DNA of 64,000 bases from Paeniglutamicibacter quisquiliarum. Its GTDB lineage: Bacteria; Actinomycetota; Actinomycetes; Actinomycetales; Micrococcaceae. The translations under genes were made by a program, and so were the position numbers. Under the pieces are notes generated by a model. It worked only from the letters and a program-made list of their open reading frames with translations, was not told the DNA's origin and made no database searches. Shown in pieces: positions 8,526-18,738 of the stretch (positions within the stretch are counted from its first letter, which is position 1; every line of letters starts with the position of its first letter). The DNA is taken from assembly GCF_019084045.1 (NCBI RefSeq), contig NZ_JAHRED010000012.1, positions 1 through 64,000 of the forward strand. Reading direction: 5' to 3'.

Positions 8526-9251
8526 ATGGGCGAAAACAGCGCCTCAACTACACAACGTCCGAAGGCATCGCGCGCCGTTTTTGCGTCTGCGGGGAGCCAC
8601 TACTTTTCAACCGTGCTTGCACTGATGGCCGTCGTGGTCATCCTTTCCAACGTCGGTGCGGCCAAGGGAGTCACCTTCGGCCCCATCGTCACCGACGGCG
8701 GATTCTTCCTCTTCCCGCTGGCCTACATCCTCGGTGATGTCATTTCCGAGGTCTACGGATTCAAGGTTGCCCGGCGGGCCATCGTCACCACCTTTGCGCT
8801 GGCGGCCTTCTCGACGCTGTGTTTCTGGATCATGATCCACCTGCCCGCGGCCGAATGGTATGACGGGCAGGCGGCCCTCGAACGCACGCTGGGCCCGGTC
8901 TGGCTCATCGTCCTGGCCTCGCTGCTCGGCTTCCTGGTGGGGCAGACCCTGAACTCCTGGGTCCTGGTGAAGATGAAGGAACGATTCGGCGAACGCGGCC
9001 TGGTGGGCCGCCTGATGGGCTCGACCGGGGTGGGCGAATTCGCCGACACGCTGATCTTCTGTTCGATCGCCGCCACCGTCATCGGCATCACGGACCTGCC
9101 CACGTTCGCCAACTACGTACTGGTCGGATTCGTCTACAAGACGGCGGTGGAGTTCCTCTTCGTGCCGGTGACAACGCTTGTCATCCGCTGGTTCAAGCGC
9201 CGCGAGCCCAGCTACGAGCTGCAGGCCGCGACGCCGGGAACCCCTGCGTAG
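8526..9251 (+). CDS. yhhQ: Queuosine precursor transporter (YhhQ/QueT-like, COG1738)
   Basis: 241-residue integral membrane protein, about six TM segments, of the family importing queuosine precursors (preQ0/preQ1 or queuine). Diagnostic motifs are SNVGAAKGV, GDVISEVYGFKVARRAI, and the late GEFADTLIFCSIA segment preceding TDLPTFANYVLVGFVYKT. The start is placed at the ATG of MGENSAST; an upstream in-frame ATG (8454) encodes an Arg-rich stretch unlike the family. The RBS is weak. tgt lies 0.8 kb downstream on the other strand; together they would provide uptake and insertion of the base into tRNA. No que biosynthesis gene is in the window, which fits salvage rather than synthesis. Confidence 0.88.
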   Translation: MGENSASTTQRPKASRAVFASAGSHYFSTVLALMAVVVILSNVGAAKGVTFGPIVTDGGFFLFPLAYILGDVISEVYGFKVARRAIVTTFALAAFSTLCFWIMIHLPAAEWYDGQAALERTLGPVWLIVLASLLGFLVGQTLNSWVLVKMKERFGERGLVGRLMGSTGVGEFADTLIFCSIAATVIGITDLPTFANYVLVGFVYKTAVEFLFVPVTTLVIRWFKRREPSYELQAATPGTPA

Positions 9252-9274
9252 GCACGCGGCAAAACATTTTCGGG

Positions 9275-9315
9275 GGCGGTGGCCCTTCGCCTGTGCGTGG
9301 CGAAGGGCCACCGCC
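9275..9315 (+). terminator. Intrinsic terminator after yhhQ
   Basis: Perfect 17-bp stem (GGCGGTGGCCCTTCGCC and its complement) with a 7-base loop, followed by TCTTT. Confidence 0.8.
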
Positions 9316-9445
9316 TCTTTCGATGCCTTCCCGTGGGTGGATGCGCTGTGCGACCCAGTGCGCATCCTTTCCGCGGCGGAGCTTCGGCCAAAATGCCACC
9401 GGCACGTTGCGGCACTTGCACCGCGGCTGGGCCTAGTCTGGGCAC

Positions 9446-10036
9446 ATGGAACTACTCACGGCCGCCGGGCTGAGCTCGGCCGCGGGACTGAACGCATACA
9501 TCCCCCTGCTGGTTCTGGGGCTGCTCAACCGCTTCACCTCGTGGGTGGCGCTGCCGGACGGCTGGGGCTGGCTCTCCAACGGCTGGGCCCTGGGCATCCT
9601 TGCGGTGCTGCTGCTCATCGAGGTCGTCGCCGACAAGATCCCGCTGGTCGACTCGGTCAACGACGCGCTGCAAACGGTGGTGCGCCCGGCTTCCGGGGGA
9701 CTCGTCTTCGCCTCCGGCGTGGGCGCCGAAACCGTGGCCGTGTCCGACCCCGGGAACACCTTCGGCTCGGCACAGTGGGTGCCGCTTCTCATTGGCGCGG
9801 TGATCGCGTTGGTCTTCCACCTGCTCAAGTCCGGGTCGAGGCCGCTGCTGAACATGGGAACGGCCGGGGTCGCGGCCCCGGTGGTGAGCACCGCGGAGGA
9901 CGGGGCCTCGCTGGGACTGAGCCTGCTGGCCATCGCCCTTCCCGTGCTGGTGCTCGTGGCCGCGGCGGGCCTGGCCGTGCTGCTGTTCATCGGGGTGCGC
10001 AGGCTGCGGTCAAGGCGCCCCGAAACGGCGGGCTAG
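9446..10036 (+). CDS. DUF4126 family membrane protein
   Basis: 196 residues beginning MELLTAAGLSSAAGLNAYIP, the hallmark N-terminus of DUF4126, followed by four to five hydrophobic segments and a short basic C-terminus (RRLRSRRPETAG). The family has no established biochemical function. It stands between yhhQ and tgt but is separated from yhhQ by a strong terminator, so a role in queuosine uptake is not supported by operon structure. Confidence 0.8.
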   Translation: MELLTAAGLSSAAGLNAYIPLLVLGLLNRFTSWVALPDGWGWLSNGWALGILAVLLLIEVVADKIPLVDSVNDALQTVVRPASGGLVFASGVGAETVAVSDPGNTFGSAQWVPLLIGAVIALVFHLLKSGSRPLLNMGTAGVAAPVVSTAEDGASLGLSLLAIALPVLVLVAAAGLAVLLFIGVRRLRSRRPETAG

Positions 10037-10052
10037 GGTCCCGCCGCCACGA

Positions 10053-11354
<1,302 letters not shown>

Positions 11355-11478
11355 CTATCAAGTGTGCCGCATGTCCCCGGCCGGGCGGCAAAACGGGGTG
11401 CGTGCCTTGGCTCACCAGGGACTATTCGTTCCCTCACAAGAGCCGCCGTCGTGCCGATGCGCCGCGTAGCGTTGGAGG

Positions 11479-12597
11479 GTGGCATCAGACAGCGCGGGAC
11501 CAAGAGAGCGGCGATCAACCACGGGCATGGGCAAGTACATTGAGGGGTTGCTGACCCTGGGGCCGTCAAACAACGACCACTGGATCGCGTTGCGCACGGC
11601 CATTGGCATCTTCGTGCCGCTCTTTGGCCTGTTGGCCATCGACCGGCTGGACCTGATGGTGTTCGTGATCTTTGGCGCGTTCACCGGCGTGTACGGCCGG
11701 GTGCCCGGCTACGCGAACCGTCTGGTGGCCCAGGCCAAGGCCGGAGGCCTGTTCCTCGCGGTGATCCTCGCCGCCGCGCTGTCCTCGCACTACCTGGTCA
11801 ACCACGACGACCCGGCGTCGAGTGCCTGGATGGTCGTGGGGCTGACCACCGTGGTTTCCGGCATCTGTTCGGTTGTCACCGGGTTCCTGCAATTGCGCCC
11901 CGGCGGATCGCTCTTCCACATCTTCGCCTTCGCGGCCATCGCCTCCATGCCGCACCAGCCGCCGTTGGCCGAATCCATGGCCGCCGCCCTGGTGGCGGTG
12001 CTGTTCGCGGTCGCTGTCGGCTTTTCCGGGATGCTCTTTGCCAGGGGTGCTTCCTGGGGGCCCCACGCCGCCCCGGCACCCCTGTCTCGGACGGTGCGCC
12101 TTGCAATCTGGAACGAGGCGTTGCTGTACCTGCTCGCCGCGGGACTGGCCGGTTCCATTGCCAACCTGCTGGCCCCCGCGCTGTCCACCGGGCATAGCTA
12201 CTGGGCCATGGTGGCGGCGGTCGTGCCGCTGGTGGGGCACACCACCCGGCACCGCGTGCGCCGCGGCATCCACCGCATCCTCGGCACGGTCACCGGTCTG
12301 GTGTTGATGGCGGCGGTCATCGCCTTCGCGCCGCCCGTTTGGGTACTGCTGGGCATGATCGGGCTGCTGCAGTTCGCGGCCGAGATGTTCATCGCCCGCA
12401 ACTATTTCCTGGCCCAGATCTTCGTGACCCCGCTGGCGCTGGTGGGCGTCTCCGTCGGGACGGGGCTGAACACTGCGCTGCTCTACGACCGGATGCTTGA
12501 GACCATCATCGGCGCCCTGGTCGGCATGGCGGTGGTGGTGATCGGTTCGGTCTACGGCGCCTGGTTCCGGCGCCGTCTGCTGCCCAAACTCGGCTAG
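11479..12597 (+). CDS. FUSC-family membrane protein (aromatic acid exporter-like)
   Basis: 372 residues with two repeated bundles of hydrophobic helices (about residues 30-180 and 215-365). The order and the segment WAMVAAVVPLVGHTTRHRVRRG followed by RILGTVTGLVL are typical of FUSC/ArAE proteins, where a Gly-rich helix follows an R-G-x-x-R turn. The family exports or buffers aromatic and other organic anions; the substrate here is unknown. The given GTG abuts GGAGG too closely; the ATG at 11527 is the main alternative and would remove 16 residues. No efflux partner gene is adjacent. Confidence 0.75.
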   Translation: MASDSAGPRERRSTTGMGKYIEGLLTLGPSNNDHWIALRTAIGIFVPLFGLLAIDRLDLMVFVIFGAFTGVYGRVPGYANRLVAQAKAGGLFLAVILAAALSSHYLVNHDDPASSAWMVVGLTTVVSGICSVVTGFLQLRPGGSLFHIFAFAAIASMPHQPPLAESMAAALVAVLFAVAVGFSGMLFARGASWGPHAAPAPLSRTVRLAIWNEALLYLLAAGLAGSIANLLAPALSTGHSYWAMVAAVVPLVGHTTRHRVRRGIHRILGTVTGLVLMAAVIAFAPPVWVLLGMIGLLQFAAEMFIARNYFLAQIFVTPLALVGVSVGTGLNTALLYDRMLETIIGALVGMAVVVIGSVYGAWFRRRLLPKLG

Positions 12598-12616
12598 CAG
12601 GCGGCGCCGAACCTTG

Positions 12617-13156
12617 TCAGCGGACGTATCCGACGTGGGCGAGCGCCTGGCGGACCAGGTTTTCCCGACCGCCGGCGAACTCTTCCTGGATATTGGGGCT
12701 CAGCGCCTCCTCCGGCGTGAGCCAGGTCAGTTCCAGTGCGTCCTGGCGCGGCGAGCATTCCCCGCGCACCGGCACGATGTAGGCCAGGGCCACCGCGTGC
12801 TGCCGTTCGTCGGTCAATCCGGTCTCCGAGGGGGACGGGAAGTACTCGGCCACGGTGAAGGGGGCCGGGCACGGCGGCAGCTGCGGCATCGCCATGGGCC
12901 CCAGGTCCTTTTCAATGTGGCGGGTCAGCGCCGCACGGATGGTCTCCCGGTACATCACCCGGCCTGAGACGAAGGTGCGCAGCATCCGCCCCTCGGGATC
13001 GGCGGTTAGCAGCAGGCCGATCTCCATGACATAGCCGAGCGGATCCAGGCGCACCGGGATGGCTTCGATGTAGAGCATGGGCAGCCGGGCGCGGGCCTCA
13101 TAGAGGTCCTCGTCGGACAGCCAGCCGGGATTGGGATCCGGAGTGCGAACGTTCAT
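12617..13156 (-). CDS. NUDIX-hydrolase-like protein (DUF4916 type)
   Basis: 179 residues. The N-terminus NPGWLSDEDLYEARARLPML and the following beta-rich core resemble the actinobacterial DUF4916/NUDIX-like family. The canonical NUDIX box GxxxxxExxxxxxxREUxEExGU is not present; instead there are short segments (GRVMYRETIRAALTRHIEKD) in a comparable place, so hydrolase activity is doubtful. The short start (MNVRTPDP) is chosen because the upstream in-frame extension is low quality and overlaps the divergent MFS promoter region. Function unknown. Confidence 0.65.
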   Translation of the reverse strand: MNVRTPDPNPGWLSDEDLYEARARLPMLYIEAIPVRLDPLGYVMEIGLLLTADPEGRMLRTFVSGRVMYRETIRAALTRHIEKDLGPMAMPQLPPCPAPFTVAEYFPSPSETGLTDERQHAVALAYIVPVRGECSPRQDALELTWLTPEEALSPNIQEEFAGGRENLVRQALAHVGYVR

Positions 13157-13320
13157 GCATCCATCTTGGCCCATCTGCGGGTCGGCTGGCCACGTAGCGG
13201 ACCGTGTTGTGTAATTCATGGCATGTTTTTCATTTCCGGGAATCAACCGGGGGCCCCCGAAGCTAGAATGAAATGTTCGGAACCATCCATCCACACTTTT
13301 CATGGAAGAGGCCACTACCC

Positions 13321-14757
13321 GTGACCGGCACCAAACTCAACCCCAAGGATCTGGCCACCATCACGGTGCTGATCGTTTCCGCGTTCGTGGTGATCCTTAA
13401 CGAAACGATCATGAACGTGGCGCTGCCGGTGCTCATGCACGAGTTCCAGGTCAGCGAGGAAGCCATCCAGTGGCTTGCGACAATCTTCATGCTCACCATG
13501 GCAGTGGTCATCCCAGCCACCGGCTTCCTGCTCCAGCGCTTCAGCACCCGCGGGGTGTTCATGCTGGCCATGGGGCTGTTCTCCCTGGGCACGCTGCTGG
13601 CCGCCGCGGCCCCCGGCTTCGGCGTGTTGCTGGCCGCCCGCGTCATCCAGGCCTCCGGCACCGCGATCATGATGCCGCTGCTGATGACCACGGTCCTTGA
13701 CCTGGTGCCGGCCAACCGGCGCGGTGTCATCATGGGCAACGTGTCCATCGTGATTTCCGTGGCACCGGCCATCGGCCCAACGGTTTCGGGACTCATCCTG
13801 CAGTTCCTGAACTGGCGCTTCATGTTCCTGATCGTCGCGCCGATCGCCCTGGCCGCCCTGTTTATCGGGGCACCGCGGTTGAACAAGGTTGCCGAGGCGT
13901 CCACCATGCCGCTGTCGATTCCCTCGGTGATCCTCTCCATCCCCGCCTTCGGCGGATTGGTCTTCGGGCTCAGCCGCCTCTCGGCCAACGGGCTGGATAC
14001 GCAGACGCTGGGCATTCTGGTGGTCGCGGTTCTCGCGTTGGTGGCCTTCACGATGCTGCAGCTGCGCCTGCAAAAGAAGGACCGTGCGCTGCTTGACCTG
14101 CGCACCTTCACCTACCGTCCGTTCACGCTGTCGCTGTCGCTGATGGTGCTGGCCATGGTGGCGCTCTTCGGCGTGATCATCCTGCTGCCGATGTACCTGC
14201 AAAACGTGCGCGGCCTGGACACGCTTGCCACCGGCCTGATGCTGCTGCCCGGCGGCCTGCTCATGGGCCTGCTGGCACCGTTCGTGGGCCGGATCTTCGA
14301 CCGGGTCGGCCCGCGCCCGCTGATGATTCCCGGGACAGTGATCCTGGTCCTGGTGCTCTTTGGCTACTCGCAACTGCTGGGCGCCGAGACCGCCATCGGC
14401 GTGATCATCGCCCTGCACCTGACCATGTCCCTGGCCCTGTCGCTGATCTTCACCCCGGCGTTCACCACGGCATTGAACCCGCTGCCGCATTCGCTGCACT
14501 CCCACGGCTCCGCGGTGCTTTCCACCCTGCAGCAGTTGGGCGGCGCGGCCGGCACCGCATTGCTCGTAGGAGTCCTGGCCTCGCGGATCGGCGCAGGCGC
14601 CGCAGCCGGCACGGATCCCATCCAGGCCCAGATCGACGGGTTCTCCGCCGGCTTCCTGGTGGCTTCGGTCTGTGCCGTGGGCATGGTGGTCATCGCGCTC
14701 TTCCTGACCAAGGCCAAGGAGCCTGCCCCTGCCACGGCAGCGGAGCACGCGCACTAG
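13321..14757 (+). CDS. MFS drug exporter, DHA2 family (14 TM)
   Basis: About 478 residues with 14 predicted TM helices, the DHA2 (EmrB/LmrB-like) topology for proton-driven efflux. Motif D1 reads LNETIMNVALP in TM1; most relatives have D-E-T-I-V, so the first acidic residue is replaced by Asn. The motif C region is VAPAIGPTVSGLIL in TM5. A GTG start at 13321 is preferred because GAAGAGG lies upstream at suitable distance and it begins just before TM1; the ATG at 13273 would add 16 residues. Monocistronic, ended by the hairpin at 14777-14831. Substrate unknown. Confidence 0.85.
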   Translation: MTGTKLNPKDLATITVLIVSAFVVILNETIMNVALPVLMHEFQVSEEAIQWLATIFMLTMAVVIPATGFLLQRFSTRGVFMLAMGLFSLGTLLAAAAPGFGVLLAARVIQASGTAIMMPLLMTTVLDLVPANRRGVIMGNVSIVISVAPAIGPTVSGLILQFLNWRFMFLIVAPIALAALFIGAPRLNKVAEASTMPLSIPSVILSIPAFGGLVFGLSRLSANGLDTQTLGILVVAVLALVAFTMLQLRLQKKDRALLDLRTFTYRPFTLSLSLMVLAMVALFGVIILLPMYLQNVRGLDTLATGLMLLPGGLLMGLLAPFVGRIFDRVGPRPLMIPGTVILVLVLFGYSQLLGAETAIGVIIALHLTMSLALSLIFTPAFTTALNPLPHSLHSHGSAVLSTLQQLGGAAGTALLVGVLASRIGAGAAAGTDPIQAQIDGFSAGFLVASVCAVGMVVIALFLTKAKEPAPATAAEHAH

Positions 14758-14776
14758 GACCTGGCGCCTCGTTGAC

Positions 14777-14831
14777 GTGAAACGATTCCCCGGCCATTCC
14801 CCGTTTCGGGGGATGGCCGGGGAATCGTCAC
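14777..14831. terminator. Terminator hairpin between MFS and Lrp genes
   Basis: Long stem of about 22 bp (GATTCCCCGGCCATTCCCC with its complement) and a GTTTC loop, between two converging genes; likely works in both directions. Confidence 0.8.
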
Positions 14832-14856
14832 TTAAGGCGGCCCTTCCCGGCCCGGA

Positions 14857-15843
14857 TCAGGTGACGACCTCACCGGTGGGACGCCCCTCCGGATCCAGCA
14901 TCCAGCCCATGCGCTTGAACGCATGTACGCCCACGCAGGCCTCGATGATGTCGACACCGGGGACCTTGGCGGCGAGCCTGGCCTCGATGTCGGCGATGTC
15001 CGCCGGGGTGCGCAGCTGCATCATGAACGTCATGTTCGCCGCGCCCGTGGTTGAGGCGCAAAGGCGCAGCGTCCGATGCTCCATCAGGAAGGCTGCAACG
15101 GTGTCCGCAGTGCCCGCTGGAACCCTCGCGAACCATTGCACCGTCAGCGGGTAGCCGGTGTAGTGGCTTGCCAGTTCGCAACGCATGGTCACCATGCCGG
15201 TCTCCAACGCGGTTCTCAGCGCACGGCCCGTGGTGGAGGGGTGCTGGCCGGTGGCCAGGGCGATCTCCGAGGCGGTGGCCCGGCCATCGCGCATCAGCAC
15301 CCGGAGCATGGGCCAGAACGTGGCGGGGATGATAGTCGGCTGCGCCAGCGGTGGCTGGTTGAGGCGTTGCAGCTGGGCCTGCTGCGCGGGGGACAGGACA
15401 TCCAGGCGCCATACGTTTCCGGTGGCATAGAGCTTGGTGCACAGCGAGACCTTGGTGCGTTGGACGCCGCGGGCCCCGCGGATGCGCGGCAGCACCTCCC
15501 GGGCCATGGTGAGCCAGTCGGCGGCCAGGCAGGTGAGCCGGAAGTCGGCACTGCTGGTCGCATCATCCACCGTGAGCACCTCCGAGATCGCGCAGAGGTC
15601 AACGCGCGCCTCATCGACCCGTGCCGGATCAGCCACGACGTCGACGAAGGCGGTGCAGTGCTGTTCGGGGTGGCCGCCCAGGTGCCCCAGGATCCAGGCC
15701 ATGCGGTCCTCGCGCAACCGAGTCCAGCGGGCGGAGATCGTCGCGGGGTGCCGCCCGAGGATCGACCCCAGCTCGGCCCAGCTGGCCCGCGGCGCGATCT
15801 GCAGCGCATGCACCAATTGCAGGTCCTCGACCGGCAGCTCCAT
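14857..15843 (-). CDS. Double-length Lrp/AsnC-family regulator
   Basis: 328 residues, about twice the classical Lrp length. The first module starts with LPVEDLQLVHALQIAPRASW then an HTH (AELGSILGRHPATISARWTRL). A second HTH occurs near 190-240 (MLRVLMRDGRATASEIALATG then STTGRALRTAL). The C-terminal part is a RAM/AsnC-type ligand domain. The ATG at 15843 is preferred to the 19-residue upstream extension because AAGGGG lies just upstream. Divergent from an M20 amidohydrolase and an MFS transporter, so it most likely senses the amide or amino-acid-like substrate of that pair. Confidence 0.88.
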   Translation of the reverse strand: MELPVEDLQLVHALQIAPRASWAELGSILGRHPATISARWTRLREDRMAWILGHLGGHPEQHCTAFVDVVADPARVDEARVDLCAISEVLTVDDATSSADFRLTCLAADWLTMAREVLPRIRGARGVQRTKVSLCTKLYATGNVWRLDVLSPAQQAQLQRLNQPPLAQPTIIPATFWPMLRVLMRDGRATASEIALATGQHPSTTGRALRTALETGMVTMRCELASHYTGYPLTVQWFARVPAGTADTVAAFLMEHRTLRLCASTTGAANMTFMMQLRTPADIADIEARLAAKVPGVDIIEACVGVHAFKRMGWMLDPEGRPTGEVVT

Positions 15844-15861
15844 CGGGACCCCTTTTTTCGC

Positions 15862-15898
15862 GTGCGCACAAAATCGTGGTTTGAAGGCCACCTTGTGC
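15862..15898. promoter_or_regulatory. Candidate Lrp/AsnC operator region
   Basis: The 161-base divergent gap contains GTGCGCAC (15862-15869, self-complementary) and the inverted pair GCACAA (15866-15871) / TTGTGC (15893-15898), whose centres are 27 bases apart. Lrp-type proteins often bind such spaced half-sites. Assignment is tentative. Confidence 0.35.
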
Positions 15899-16004
15899 AA
15901 TTATCCGTGAATCTTCCTCCATTATCCCGACAGTGCCCCACGATCGATAGTGATACAGCGCACCAATCGGTGGGCGCTGGACCCTTGGGAAGAGACCACA
16001 CGGC

Positions 16005-17240
16005 ATGAGCACTGCCACCACCGCAATCCTGCAGGACGCAAGCGAACTCCTTCCGGAGATCGCCCGCCTGCGCCATGCGCTGCACCGCGAGCCCGAAATC
16101 GGGCTGCAGCTGCCGCGCACCCAGGAGCGTGTGTTGCAGTGGCTTGAACCCCTGGGCTATGAGATTTCCCTGGGAACCGACCTCACCTCCGTGACGGCGG
16201 TGTTGCGCGGCGGAGCGTCCAATGGGCCTGCCGGCGAGCGCCCGACGGTGCTGCTGCGCGGTGACATGGACGGACTGCCGCTGGCAGAAAAGTCCGGTGT
16301 CGAATTCGCCTCGCAGACCGGGGACACCATGCATGCCTGCGGGCATGACATGCACACCGCGATGTTGGCCGGAGCCGCAACCCTGTTGGCCGAACGCCGC
16401 GACTCCCTTGCAGGGGACGTGGTGCTGATGTTCCAGCCCGGCGAGGAAGGCTGGGACGGGGCGGGCCACATGGTGCGCGAGGGCGTGCTGGAGGCCAGCG
16501 GGAAGAAGGTGGATGCGGCCTTCGGGCTGCACGTGATGAGCTCGATGGGATCCACCGGCGTCTTCACCGCCAAGCCAGGTGCGGTGATGAGCGCGTCCGA
16601 CGGATTGTTCGTGACGGTGCGCGGCGCCGGCGGGCACGGCTCTGCACCCTTCGCCGCCAAGGACCCGGTCACTGCCGCCGCGGAAATGGTGACAGCCCTT
16701 CAGGTCATGGTCACCCGCCAATTCGACATCTTTGACCCGGTGGTCATTTCCGTTGGCGTGTTGCGGGCAGGAACGGTGCGCAACATCATCCCGGAAACCG
16801 CCTACTTCGAGGCGACCATCCGTTCCTTCAGCAACGCCAGCCACGAGAAGCTCCAGGCCGCGGTTCCCGCACTGCTCCAGGGCATCGCCCGGGCCCACGG
16901 GCTGGAGGTTGAGGTCGGATACCGCACCGAGTACCCCACCACGATCAACACCGAGGCGGAAACGCATTTTGCGGCGGATGCGGTGCGCGAACTCTATGGG
17001 CCCGATTCCTTTGCCGCCATGGCCAGTCCGTTGGCCGGCTCGGAGGACTTCTCCCGGGTGCTGAACGAGGTTCCCGGCGCCTTCATCTTCCTCTCCGCGC
17101 TGGCTCCCGGTGGGGATGGTGCATCCGCCGCCTACAACCACTCCCCGTATGCACGTTTTGACGATTCGGTGTTGGGTCGCGGTACCGCGCTCTACACGCA
17201 GCTGGCCACCGCCAAGCTCGCTTCCCTGGCTTCACACTAA
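16005..17240 (+). CDS. M20 family amidohydrolase (N-acyl amino acid / hippurate hydrolase type)
   Basis: 411 residues of the M20D peptidase family, cleaving an amide bond to release an amino acid and an acyl or aromatic acid. Metal-site motifs are visible: GDMDGLPL, HACGHDMHTAML (~108), the acidic pair FQPGEEG (~145), the HGSAPF dimerisation/catalytic His (~210) and a C-terminal GSEDFS, with NHSPYARFDD near the end. RBS GGAAGAG precedes the ATG. It is followed 42 bases later by an MHS-family transporter and faces an Lrp-type regulator, which gives an uptake plus hydrolysis module for an unknown N-acyl amino acid. Confidence 0.9.
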   Translation: MSTATTAILQDASELLPEIARLRHALHREPEIGLQLPRTQERVLQWLEPLGYEISLGTDLTSVTAVLRGGASNGPAGERPTVLLRGDMDGLPLAEKSGVEFASQTGDTMHACGHDMHTAMLAGAATLLAERRDSLAGDVVLMFQPGEEGWDGAGHMVREGVLEASGKKVDAAFGLHVMSSMGSTGVFTAKPGAVMSASDGLFVTVRGAGGHGSAPFAAKDPVTAAAEMVTALQVMVTRQFDIFDPVVISVGVLRAGTVRNIIPETAYFEATIRSFSNASHEKLQAAVPALLQGIARAHGLEVEVGYRTEYPTTINTEAETHFAADAVRELYGPDSFAAMASPLAGSEDFSRVLNEVPGAFIFLSALAPGGDGASAAYNHSPYARFDDSVLGRGTALYTQLATAKLASLASH

Positions 17241-17282
17241 CTCCCGCCCCCCACTCCCACACAGATCTAGGATCCAACTCCC

Positions 17283-18635
17283 ATGAGCATCAAGGAACAG
17301 CTGGCCCCGGCCGGCAACACCCAAGGCACCGGACAGGTCCCGCACGGGACCCCCGGACAGTCAACCGCCAAGACCCTGCTGGGCATTGGCGCCGGCAACG
17401 CCGTGGAATGGTTCGACTGGGCCATCTACGCCACCTTCGCCTCCTTCATTTCCGGCCAGCTTTTCTCCAAGGCCGACCCGACCTCCGCGTTCCTTGCCAC
17501 CATGGCGATCTTTGCCGTCGGCTTCGTGGCCCGCCCCTTCGGCGGCGCCTTCTTCGGCCTGATCGGCGACAAGGTCGGGCGCAAGGCGGCCATGACCATG
17601 GCCGTGGGCCTGGCCTCGGTCGGCTCGCTGATCATCGCGATCACCCCGACCTACTCAAGCATCGGAGCCGGCGCCTCGCTGATCCTGCTGGTGGCCCGCC
17701 TGCTGCAGGGCCTGGCGCACGGCGGCGAGATGCCCAGCGCGCAGACCTACCTCGCCGAGGTGGCCCCGGCCCCGAAGCGCGGGTTCTACTCCACGCTGAT
17801 GTACTTCTCCGGAACCGCCGGAATCGTTGCGGGCACCCTGCTCGGCGCGATCCTGACCATTACGCTGACCAAGGAACAGATGGGCGCCTTCGGCTGGCGC
17901 ATCCCCTTCGCCGTCGGTGCCTTGATGGGCCTGTACACCCTGGTCATGCGCTCGCGGTTGAAGGAAACCGAGCAGTTCGAGGAGCAGAAGTCGGCCAAGG
18001 CCACGGCCGCCACCAAGGGCCCCTCGGTCATCTCGCAGATCATGGCCAACTGGCGCCAGGCCCTGCGGGTCATCGGACTGACCGTCGGGTTGACCGTCGT
18101 CTACTACATCTGGTCCGTGTCGACCCCTGCCTACGCGATCGCCAACCTGAAGATGGATCCGGCCACCGCGCTGTGGACCGGCGTCGCCGCCAACCTGGTG
18201 TTCATGACGGCCCTGCCGTTCTGGGGCAAGCTTTCGGACCGCATCGGCCGTCGTCCGGTCCTGCTGATCTCGGCCCTGGGTGCCGCGGCCCTGCAGTTCC
18301 CGATGTCATCCCTGGTGCGCGGCGAGGCCTGGCAGCTGTTCATCGCGATGTCGGTGATGCTCATCTTCATCGCCGCCTCCGCCTCGATCGTTCCGGCCGT
18401 CTACGCCGAGCTGTTCCCCACCGCCATCCGCACCATCGGCGTGGCCATCCCCTACGCAATCGCCGTGGCGGCCTTCGGTGGCACCGCTGCCTTCCTGCAG
18501 GCCGGGTTCAACGCCTGGTTCGGCATCCCCGCCGGCGGAACGGTGTTTGCGGTCTACTCCATCGTCCTGCTGCTGATCAGCGCGCTCACCATCTACAAAA
18601 TGCCGGAGTCCGTGGGCAAGGACCTGCGCGGCTAG
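17283..18635 (+). CDS. MFS transporter, metabolite:H+ symporter (MHS) family
   Basis: 450 residues with 12 TM helices. The start GIGAGNAVEWFDWAIYATFA is the MHS signature in TM1 (as in KgtP, ProP and shikimate permeases), and the loop 2-3 motif reads GDKVGRKAAMTMAVG. GKLSDRIGRRPVLL is the repeat in loop 8-9. These carriers import dicarboxylates, betaines or aromatic acids with protons. Position directly after the M20 hydrolase suggests it imports that enzyme's substrate. Termination at 18671-18716. Confidence 0.88.
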   Translation: MSIKEQLAPAGNTQGTGQVPHGTPGQSTAKTLLGIGAGNAVEWFDWAIYATFASFISGQLFSKADPTSAFLATMAIFAVGFVARPFGGAFFGLIGDKVGRKAAMTMAVGLASVGSLIIAITPTYSSIGAGASLILLVARLLQGLAHGGEMPSAQTYLAEVAPAPKRGFYSTLMYFSGTAGIVAGTLLGAILTITLTKEQMGAFGWRIPFAVGALMGLYTLVMRSRLKETEQFEEQKSAKATAATKGPSVISQIMANWRQALRVIGLTVGLTVVYYIWSVSTPAYAIANLKMDPATALWTGVAANLVFMTALPFWGKLSDRIGRRPVLLISALGAAALQFPMSSLVRGEAWQLFIAMSVMLIFIAASASIVPAVYAELFPTAIRTIGVAIPYAIAVAAFGGTAAFLQAGFNAWFGIPAGGTVFAVYSIVLLLISALTIYKMPESVGKDLRG

Positions 18636-18670
18636 CCACCGAGCAAGCGCACTGCCGTAACCCCGCAAGA

Positions 18671-18718
18671 AAGGTGCGGGCCGTCCGGGAATCCCCTCCC
18701 GGACGGCCCGCACCTTTT
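18671..18718. terminator. Strong bidirectional terminator
   Basis: Perfect 20-bp stem with a 6-base loop (ATCCCC), A-rich on the left and TTTT on the right, between the converging MHS transporter and ene-reductase genes. Confidence 0.9.
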
Positions 18719-18738
18719 GCATGGCGGCGCGGGCGCGT

